Source of the DNA: CAZQEZ01 sp964592475
Lineage (GTDB): Bacteria > Bacteroidota > Bacteroidia > Cytophagales > Cyclobacteriaceae
DNA length: 11,870 nucleotides
Assembly (NCBI GenBank): GCA_964592475.1
Contig: CAZQEZ010000131.1
Coordinates: 1 to 11,870 of the forward strand
Direction of reading: 5' to 3'
The notes beneath the pieces were generated by a model that saw only the letters and a list, made by a program, of their open reading frames with translations, was not told where the DNA came from and ran no database searches. Below are positions 6,411 through 11,870 of this stretch, in pieces. Numbering within the stretch: position 1 is the stretch's first letter; each line of letters opens with the position of its first letter. The position numbers were made by a program, and so were the translations under genes.

Positions 6411-8330
6411 TTATACTGCAACATTAGATATATCTGAAGCAAATAACAAATATTTATTCTTGTTGTTCATGATATCTGGAATTCGACCTGCAGCAACTTT
6501 TACCATGGTTTTGTCACCATATTTGCTATTGATTTGCAAAGTACCCGACCAGGTGTTTCCATCACCTATTTTTTGGGCCATCATTTCCATATTCAATTTA
6601 TTGTCCAGTAGATTATGAAATGGTTGACCCTTAACTTCATTAAGATCATAACGAAGCAATGTATTTACCATGTTGTTGATATTCACAATTTTGAATTCTT
6701 CATCAAGTTCAAACAATAAATTAGTATTTTCTACTATTCGTTCTTTTGCTTCTCTTTCTCGATTGGCTCTCTGCATCTCTTCTTGCGTGGCCTGAAGTTC
6801 TTCCATATTTTGTCGCATTTCTTCTTCCTGTGCACGCATTTGCTCGGTAAGCTCGGTAGATTCTTCCAGCAGTTTTTGAGTAGTTTGATTTATTTTTACT
6901 GAGGAAATGGTAGAAGCAATACTTTCTGCAATTTTTTCTATAAATTCAATTTCATATTCGCTGAATTCATTGAAAGAGGCAATTTCAATAACTCCGTATA
7001 CCTCATCATTTACTTTGAGGGGGACAATAAGCAAACTATTAGGTAATGCTTCGCCCAAGCCAGAAGTAATCATGATGTATCCCTGGGGAATCTCGGTAAG
7101 ATAAATAGTGTCTTTTTCGCTCCAGCACTGACCGGTAAGGCCCTCTCCTTCAAGTATTTTTTGTTCCAGATATTTCTTTTTATCCCAGGCGTAACATGCA
7201 CTTAGATTAAGATATGGCTCTTCTCCTTCATTATTATTTAAAATATAAAGGCCTCCCTGGTTGGCTTCAAGATACCTTATCAGATTGGAAATAATTTCAT
7301 CTGAGAGCTTTTCAATGTTGTCATTGTTTTTGCGCAATATTTCACCAAATTTTGCTAAGCCTTCAGTTGCCCAGTTACGACGTTTATCTTCTTCTGAAAC
7401 TTTTTTCAAGTTGTTGCGCATTTCAATTAAGGCATTTCCTAATACATCATGCTTACTCAATGGTTGATATTCAGATTTATAATTTCCATTTCCTATTTTT
7501 TCAGCAAATAAAGAAGTAGAGCGTAAGCCGGCAACTAATTTGTTTACTGCTTCTGCCATTTGGCCAATTTCGTCTTTTGCAAATTTCTTTTGTCCTTGAT
7601 CCGGAAGTTCTCCATTAGCAAGTTTTCTGATTATATTTTTTAAATAATTAATAGGCTTGGTAATAGAACGAGCCATGTAGTAAGCTAATGCCAGCCCCAC
7701 GATTGAAATAAAGATTCCCAAAAAGATGGTCATGCTTTTCAATTGATTAGAATATTGAATTACATCAGCTTCTATCGTTTTAGCTTCTTGATTTTTATTT
7801 TGTATTACTTCTTCCAGCTGGTTAATTATAACATTCGATTTTGGTACTATTTCATCTTCAATCACTCCATCAGCCATAAACTTGATCATCGGATCTTCGT
7901 AATCATCAAATGTTTTTAGCTGCGACATTATTTGCTCTTGCTGCACCTGTAGCAGTGCTTCAAATTGCGTAAATATAGAATCTACTTTCTTTTTGCTTTG
8001 TTTATCGTGCCACACTTTCATCAATGAGGACAATTCATCTTTAAGCTCCGGGTAATCGTAGTCATGTAGATTTTCAAGTTGTTGCTTATCTTCATTATTT
8101 TTTGGCAGATACACCCAATTGGTTATAAGCATTTGCGAACGCACGATCATATGCTTAAAATCTTTCATCAAGTCTGCCGAAGGTTTAGTAATATTGGAAG
8201 ACTCATTGATTTTTTGGTTGTTTTTATTATTAATATAAACGCTAAAAATAACGTAGGAAACAAAAATAATAATGAGACCCATGAATCCCATTAATATTTT
8301 ATTGCCAATAGTGAGCTTGAATTTTTTCAT
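6411..8330 (-). CDS. Membrane receptor with periplasmic sensor, HAMP, GAF, coiled coil and PAS, but no output domain
   Basis: This 639-residue protein has TM1 at about 12-32, a mainly helical periplasmic domain at 33-198 resembling four-helix-bundle chemoreceptor sensors, and TM2 at about 199-219. A HAMP domain (219-271, starting ARSITKPINYL) is followed by a second HAMP-like helical stretch to about 312. A GAF domain covers roughly 335-475 (GEGLTGQCW, LLIVPLKVNDEVYGVIEIAS). A coiled coil rich in Glu, Met and Gln (485-530, with EEEMRQNMEELQATQEEM) leads into a C-terminal PAS domain (about 530-636). I find no kinase, methyl-accepting, GGDEF, EAL or DNA-binding domain; the frame stops right after PAS. 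The YfiR-family gene lies 74 nt upstream and the heme lipoprotein gene 16 nt downstream. It presumably passes a periplasmic signal to a partner encoded elsewhere. The domain layout is confident; ligand and partner are unknown. Confidence 0.88.
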   Translation of the reverse strand: MKKFKLTIGNKILMGFMGLIIIFVSYVIFSVYINNKNNQKINESSNITKPSADLMKDFKHMIVRSQMLITNWVYLPKNNEDKQQLENLHDYDYPELKDELSSLMKVWHDKQSKKKVDSIFTQFEALLQVQQEQIMSQLKTFDDYEDPMIKFMADGVIEDEIVPKSNVIINQLEEVIQNKNQEAKTIEADVIQYSNQLKSMTIFLGIFISIVGLALAYYMARSITKPINYLKNIIRKLANGELPDQGQKKFAKDEIGQMAEAVNKLVAGLRSTSLFAEKIGNGNYKSEYQPLSKHDVLGNALIEMRNNLKKVSEEDKRRNWATEGLAKFGEILRKNNDNIEKLSDEIISNLIRYLEANQGGLYILNNNEGEEPYLNLSACYAWDKKKYLEQKILEGEGLTGQCWSEKDTIYLTEIPQGYIMITSGLGEALPNSLLIVPLKVNDEVYGVIEIASFNEFSEYEIEFIEKIAESIASTISSVKINQTTQKLLEESTELTEQMRAQEEEMRQNMEELQATQEEMQRANREREAKERIVENTNLLFELDEEFKIVNINNMVNTLLRYDLNEVKGQPFHNLLDNKLNMEMMAQKIGDGNTWSGTLQINSKYGDKTMVKVAAGRIPDIMNNKNKYLLFASDISNVAV

Positions 8331-8404
8331 GACTTGTAAGTCTTTTTTAATTATTTTTTAAAGATAAGTGTCTCAATACGAGCATTTTTTAATTAATCAT
8401 TACA

Positions 8405-8914
8405 TTAAATAACAATTGCCAACTTAGCCAATTCGTTAGAAACCCTTAGGTTAGACGATTCAATAGCAGGTTTATTCAATTCAAATTTCCATTTTCCAGC
8501 TTGCAATATAAAATTTATACCACTGCCTTTTTTTGCTAGACCTGCTCTTTCAGTAATTACCAGTGTAGGCTTATTACCATAGCTAGTTAGCACAGCATCT
8601 AAGTTGCCGCTTTTGCTATTAGGAACAAATATTATATGGCATTTACCTGCTTCAGCAACACTGTTAACTTGCTTTACTACAATTTTTTGGTTTCCTACAG
8701 ATTTTACTGATGCCATTTTTTCAAGATTGGCAGTGACCCCTGAGTTACCTAAAACAGCGATTACAAAATCGCCATTTTGATAGCTTGCAGGCCATTGAAT
8801 ATACTTAGTGAAATTATAAATAAACACTGAGTGAAATTTGTAATTTTGTGCTAAGCTGAAGTTGGAGATTAAGAGTAGTAATGCCGTAACTGAAATTATT
8901 ATTCTTTTCTTCAT
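8405..8914 (-). CDS. Periplasmic YfiR-family (DUF4154) regulator
   Basis: This 169-residue protein has a signal peptide (1-23, ending SLAQ) and then a single DUF4154 domain. Recognisable segments are FHSVFIYNFTKYIQWP (27-42), FVIAVLGNSGV (50-60), CHIIFVPNS (92-100), LVITERAG (118-125), INFI (133-136), FELN (144-147) and SSNLRVSNELAKLA (153-166). In Pseudomonas aeruginosa, YfiR holds the membrane diguanylate cyclase YfiN inactive from the periplasm, and its disulfides matter for stability and redox control. Here only one Cys remains (Cys92), so no internal disulfide is possible. There is no YfiN or YfiB gene nearby; the next gene is instead a HAMP-GAF-PAS receptor, its likely partner. It is the first gene of the cluster and is divergent from prfA. 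The family call is strong; the partner is inferred from position. Confidence 0.88.
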   Translation of the reverse strand: MKKRIIISVTALLLLISNFSLAQNYKFHSVFIYNFTKYIQWPASYQNGDFVIAVLGNSGVTANLEKMASVKSVGNQKIVVKQVNSVAEAGKCHIIFVPNSKSGNLDAVLTSYGNKPTLVITERAGLAKKGSGINFILQAGKWKFELNKPAIESSNLRVSNELAKLAIVI

Positions 8915-8984
8915 TTGTTAGTTAGTTTTATCAACAAATTATAAATACCTATTATTTTGTATATCAATGGATGATATTGAATTA

Positions 8985-8992
8985 CAAATATA
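8985..8992 (-). promoter_or_regulatory. -7 promoter element candidate for the YfiR-receptor-heme cluster
   Basis: The minus strand reads TATATTTG, an exact TAnnTTTG match, about 70 nt before the YfiR-family ATG. No -33 TTTG sits at ideal spacing; the nearest is 25 nt upstream. The neighbouring bases form half of an inverted repeat with the plus-strand element at 9036. Confidence 0.35.
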
Positions 8993-9035
8993 TTAGCTTA
9001 TTAAATGGGAAAATTTACAAATTCCACTCAAAAAA

Positions 9036-9043
9036 TACATTTG
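9036..9043 (+). promoter_or_regulatory. -7 promoter element candidate for prfA (distal)
   Basis: TACATTTG matches TAnnTTTG exactly and would give a leader of about 94 nt for prfA. No convincing -33 element is visible. It mirrors the minus-strand candidate at 8985-8992, as expected for a divergent promoter region. Confidence 0.3.
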
Positions 9044-9119
9044 TAATACAATGATTAGCTTTATGAACTTGTTGGTAACGAGAACCTTTAGTTACTGTTA
9101 AACATTAGAAGACATTTGT

Positions 9120-9127
9120 TATTTTTG
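9120..9127 (+). promoter_or_regulatory. -7 promoter element candidate for prfA (proximal)
   Basis: TATTTTTG matches TAnnTTTG exactly and ends 16 nt before the prfA ATG, implying a leader of only about 10 nt. Short leaders occur in this phylum. The -33 region is degenerate, so it competes with the distal candidate. Confidence 0.4.
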
Positions 9128-9143
9128 CATAAAATAGAAATAT

Positions 9144-10217
9144 ATGTTAGATAAATTAGATGCGATAAAACAACGATTTGCCGAAGTAGGAGAATTAATT
9201 GTAGCTCCTGACATCATGAATGACATGAGAAGGTTTAGCAAATTGAGCAAAGAATACAAAGACCTGGAAAAAATAGTGGCCAAATACGATGAATACAAAA
9301 ATGTGACGTCCAATATACAAAATGCCAAAAACATGCTAAACACGGAGAAGGATCCGGAATTTAGAGAAATGGCTAAAATGGAGCTGGAAGAGCTTAGTGA
9401 TAAGCAAGAACTGATGGAAGAGGAGTTGAAGACAATGCTTATCCCTAAAGATCCGAATGATAGTAAGAATGTAATATTAGAAATAAGAGCCGGTACCGGT
9501 GGTGACGAAGCAGCGATTTTTGCTGGCGATTTATTCAGGATGTACCAGCGATATGCTGAATCGCTAAACTGGAAACTGAATGTGCTAGACCTTACGGAAG
9601 GAACTGCAGGAGGCTACAAAGAAATAATAAGCACAATTTCGGGTGAAGATGTATACGGAAAAATGAAGTTTGAATCAGGCGTGCATCGGGTGCAGCGAGT
9701 ACCAGCAACTGAAACACAGGGTCGTGTTCATACATCTGCAGCATCGGTAGCAGTATTGCCGGAAGCGGAGGAAGTGGAGGTTGAAATTAATATGAATGAA
9801 GTTCGTAAAGATACCTTTTGCTCATCAGGGCCAGGAGGACAATCGGTAAACACAACTTATTCTGCCATTCGGCTAACTCATGAGCCTACCGGAATCGTGG
9901 TGTCATGTCAAGATGAAAAGTCGCAGATAAAAAATTTCGAAAAAGCGCTGAAAGTTTTGCGAAGTCGTATCTATGAAATTGAAATGAAAAAGCATAATGA
10001 AGAAGTAGGCGCCCAGCGTAAATCAATGGTAGGTAGTGGCGATAGAAGTGACAAAATAAGAACCTACAACTATCCGCAAGGGCGTGTAACTGATCATCGC
10101 GTCAATCACAGCGTTTATAACTTGCCGGTAGTAATGGATGGTGAGATAGGGGAATTTATTGAGCAACTTCGGATAGCAGAAAATGCAGAAAAACTTAAAG
10201 ACGGGGGCCTGGAATAA
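9144..10217 (+). CDS. prfA: Peptide chain release factor 1 (RF1)
   Basis: This 357-residue protein is of normal RF1 length. RF1 enters the ribosomal A site at UAA or UAG and triggers release of the finished protein. The peptidyl-tRNA hydrolysis motif GGQ is at 231-233 within SSGPGGQSVNTTYSAIRLTH; its Gln is the target of the methylase PrmC. The stop-codon reading motif is PAT at 187-189, which marks RF1; RF2 has SPF there. Other family segments are RAGTGGDEAA (115-124), SGVHRVQRVPATETQGRVHTS (178-198) and RTYNYPQGRVTDHR (306-319). The start at MLDKLDAIKQRFAEV fits the usual N-terminus. Two -7 promoter candidates lie upstream. The 3' end overlaps the next gene by up to 35 nt, suggesting one transcript and possible translational coupling. 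Confidence 0.98.
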   Translation: MLDKLDAIKQRFAEVGELIVAPDIMNDMRRFSKLSKEYKDLEKIVAKYDEYKNVTSNIQNAKNMLNTEKDPEFREMAKMELEELSDKQELMEEELKTMLIPKDPNDSKNVILEIRAGTGGDEAAIFAGDLFRMYQRYAESLNWKLNVLDLTEGTAGGYKEIISTISGEDVYGKMKFESGVHRVQRVPATETQGRVHTSAASVAVLPEAEEVEVEINMNEVRKDTFCSSGPGGQSVNTTYSAIRLTHEPTGIVVSCQDEKSQIKNFEKALKVLRSRIYEIEMKKHNEEVGAQRKSMVGSGDRSDKIRTYNYPQGRVTDHRVNHSVYNLPVVMDGEIGEFIEQLRIAENAEKLKDGGLE

Positions 10218-11574
10218 TTTGCGTTTTGCTATTTATCTTTTTACACTGGTATTATTTACCTTAGGTGCTTGCCAGCTAGATGAAGAACAAATTACGAATG
10301 AACGGGTATCTCTTTCATTTTCTAATGATTCCATAGTATTTGATACCATTTTTTCTAATGTTGCCAGCATTACACGCAGGATTAGAGTACGAAACCCCGC
10401 CCCAAAAGCGGTTATAATTGAACAAATACAATTGGCTGGCGGCAGTAATTCGCCATTTTCTATTATAGTTAATGGTAAAACTGGCACTTTTTTTCAAGAT
10501 GAATTGCTGCTGGGAGGTGATAGCCTACTGCTACTGGCAGAAGCCCGCGTTGAACCTAACAATCAAAATTCCCCAATCCTGGTAGAAGACGAAATCATCT
10601 TCATTACCAATGGAAATCAGCAAACAGTAAAAATGGTAGCGTGGGGTCAGGATGTTTTTTTTATAAACAAGCAGATAATTTCCAGAGATACTACTTGGAC
10701 TTCAGAAAAACCCATTTTGTTGCTAGATTCCGTATTGCTGGATTCTTCTTTCACGCTAACGATTGAAAAAGGAACAAAAATTTATGCCAACCCGAACAGC
10801 ACCTTACTTGTAGGGGGAAGTTTGCAAATAAACGGAACCATTGAAGAGCCAGTAGTTTTTACCAGTTCGAGGCTTGATCTAACCAATGCCTTTGGCCAAT
10901 GGCAAGGCTTGTTTTTTTTAAGAACAAGCAAAGAAAATAATTTTGAAAATGTACAAATTAGAAATGCCGTAAATGGTATATACCTGGGTACTCCTGATGC
11001 TGATACAATACCTGATCTGGTGCTCAAAAATGTGATAATTGAAAATATGCTTGGCCATGGAATAATTGCATTTACTTCAGATATTTATGCTGAAAACTTG
11101 TTAATCAATCATTGCGCGGGCGGCAATATAGCATTATATGCCGGAGGATATTACTATTTCACCCATTGCACCTGGGCCAATTTTTCCCGAAGCTACATCA
11201 GACAAACACCCATCTCAATATTTTCCAACCATATCGATGGCGATTTAATAAATGACTTTAGAATTGATTTATACAATAGCATAATATATGGCGATCAGGA
11301 AGAGGAAATATTTTTAAATTTTATAGGAGGGAGTAGATTAGTTTTGTCTATAGCCAATAATTTGTTAAAAACAAGCAATCAAGATTTGGCCATTAATCAA
11401 AATATTTTAAATAAAAATCCTTTCTTTATTAACCCTGCAGATTACAATTATAAATTGGATACGTTATCACCAGCTCATAATGTAGCTGCTGAGGTATATT
11501 CCATACCATTGGATATTGGCGGTAATGCCAGGCAGCAACAACCAGACTTAGGAGTATGGGAAAGACAAGAATAA
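10183..11574 (+). CDS. Lipoprotein with N-terminal Ig-like region and right-handed parallel beta-helix
   Basis: This is a 463-residue lipoprotein of unknown role. The signal LRFAIYLFTLVLFTLGAC places the lipid-attachment Cys at residue 30. Residues about 40-160 look like an Ig-like beta-sandwich (LSFSNDSIVFDTIF, RIRVRNPAPKAVIIEQI, VKMVAWGQD). From about 170 to 440 repeated short strands form a beta-helix (FTLTIEKGTKIYANPNSTLLVGG, split as FTLTIEKGTKI and YANPNSTLLVGG; then FENVQIRNAVNGIYLG and LVLKNVIIENMLGHGII). The end PLDIGGNARQQQPDLGVWE resembles the closing motif of pectate-lyase-like surface proteins. No catalytic residues are obvious, so binding or a structural role is as likely as enzymatic activity. 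ATG 10183 overlaps prfA. A TTG at 10219, one base after the prfA stop, would give a more typical short lipoprotein signal and may be the real start. Confidence 0.82.
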   Translation: MQKNLKTGAWNNLRFAIYLFTLVLFTLGACQLDEEQITNERVSLSFSNDSIVFDTIFSNVASITRRIRVRNPAPKAVIIEQIQLAGGSNSPFSIIVNGKTGTFFQDELLLGGDSLLLLAEARVEPNNQNSPILVEDEIIFITNGNQQTVKMVAWGQDVFFINKQIISRDTTWTSEKPILLLDSVLLDSSFTLTIEKGTKIYANPNSTLLVGGSLQINGTIEEPVVFTSSRLDLTNAFGQWQGLFFLRTSKENNFENVQIRNAVNGIYLGTPDADTIPDLVLKNVIIENMLGHGIIAFTSDIYAENLLINHCAGGNIALYAGGYYYFTHCTWANFSRSYIRQTPISIFSNHIDGDLINDFRIDLYNSIIYGDQEEEIFLNFIGGSRLVLSIANNLLKTSNQDLAINQNILNKNPFFINPADYNYKLDTLSPAHNVAAEVYSIPLDIGGNARQQQPDLGVWERQE

Positions 11575-11575
11575 G

Positions 11576-11870
11576 TTATGGCTTTAGCATCTTTTTAAAA
11601 TCAGTAATAGTGTAGCCAGTAACTTCTTTAAATTGCTTACTCAAATGAGCTAAACTGCTATAGTTTAGTTGATAAGCAATTTCCTCACTATTCATGTCTT
11701 CATATTTCAATAGTTCCTTTGCTTTTTCAATTTTAAGTTTGATCAAATATTTTTCAATAGTGATTCCTTCTTGTTGAGAAAATATCCGGCTCAAATATCC
11801 ATAACTAGCGCCGGTATTTTTAGCCAAATAATCAGAATTATTTTCTAAAGGTTGAGCACCTAAATCCATA
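11576..11870 (-). CDS. AraC-family transcriptional regulator, C-terminal part (5'-partial)
   Basis: About 97 residues of an AraC/XylS-type DNA-binding domain with two helix-turn-helix units are present. The first includes SDYLAKNTGASYGYLSRIFSQ (seen as SDYLAKNTGA then SYGYLSRIFSQ). The second is SEEIAYQLNYSSLAHLSKQFKEVTG (SEEIAYQLNY then SSLAHLSKQFKEVTG). The linker EGITIEKYLIKLKIEKAKELL is typical. It most resembles a group of short Bacteroidota AraC proteins with a small N-terminal domain before the DNA-binding domain. The Met at 11869 falls inside the conserved region, so it is not the true start and the gene continues past the right edge. Its stop faces that of the beta-helix gene with one base between; no hairpin was found there. 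Target genes are unknown. Confidence 0.88.
   Translation of the reverse strand, partial: MDLGAQPLENNSDYLAKNTGASYGYLSRIFSQQEGITIEKYLIKLKIEKAKELLKYEDMNSEEIAYQLNYSSLAHLSKQFKEVTGYTITDFKKMLKP

Noticed and set aside
6395..6442. Longer start for the heme lipoprotein, overlapping the receptor gene
   Set aside because: It adds residues that spoil the lipoprotein signal; Met at 6394 gives a compact lipobox signal after a 16-nt gap.
8331..8342. GACTT-GT-AAGTC palindrome directly before the receptor start codon
   Set aside because: Only five base pairs with a two-base spacer; too short to call an operator or RNA hairpin.
11560..11600. Terminator between the beta-helix and AraC genes
   Set aside because: I looked for an inverted repeat at this convergent junction and found none of useful length.
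11867..11869. Complete small AraC-type protein starting at the right edge
   Set aside because: The Met lies within the conserved region and this family normally has an N-terminal domain, so the gene is truncated by the window.

Overview
The window looks like chromosomal DNA of a Bacteroidota bacterium, probably of the order Cytophagales. It is AT-rich, most genes have no Shine-Dalgarno sequence, and several gaps carry the Bacteroidota promoter -7 element TAnnTTTG. The proteins are also typical of the group: secreted proteins ending their signal peptide in Gln, lipoproteins, an M43 protease joined to Ig-like and ELWxxDGT-like modules, and a HAMP-GAF-PAS receptor with a Met/Glu/Gln-rich coiled coil.

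Left part (1-4006, all minus strand). Reading in the direction of transcription there is a DkgB-like aldo/keto reductase, a secreted gamma-glutamyltransferase-like Ntn hydrolase, and a secreted M43 zinc metallopeptidase running off the left edge. The M43 gene has an apparent one-base frameshift in a run of eight T within its signal peptide. A perfect 11-bp inverted repeat brackets its start codon.

Middle (4117-5744, plus strand). A secreted formylglycine-type sulfatase is followed after 38 nt by a very small Kazal-type inhibitor lipoprotein. The Kazal gene converges on the next cluster. Their stop codons overlap in one CTAG, which sits in the loop of a perfect 11-bp hairpin that probably terminates both transcripts.

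Sensory cluster (8914 down to 5741, minus strand). A periplasmic YfiR-family (DUF4154) protein, a two-TM HAMP-GAF-coiled coil-PAS receptor without any recognisable output domain, and a DUF3365 c-type heme lipoprotein lie in one orientation with short gaps. YfiR proteins repress membrane receptors from the periplasm and DUF3365 is normally fused to receptors, so the three may form a split envelope redox or ligand sensor. This is the most interesting unit here.

Right part (9144-11870). prfA (peptide chain release factor 1) overlaps a beta-helix lipoprotein gene. That gene meets the 3' end of an AraC-family regulator tail to tail, one base apart; the regulator runs off the right edge. The 229-nt gap between the YfiR gene and prfA holds divergent promoter candidates. 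I saw no tRNA, rRNA, CRISPR array or insertion sequence, and no gap longer than 300 nt.
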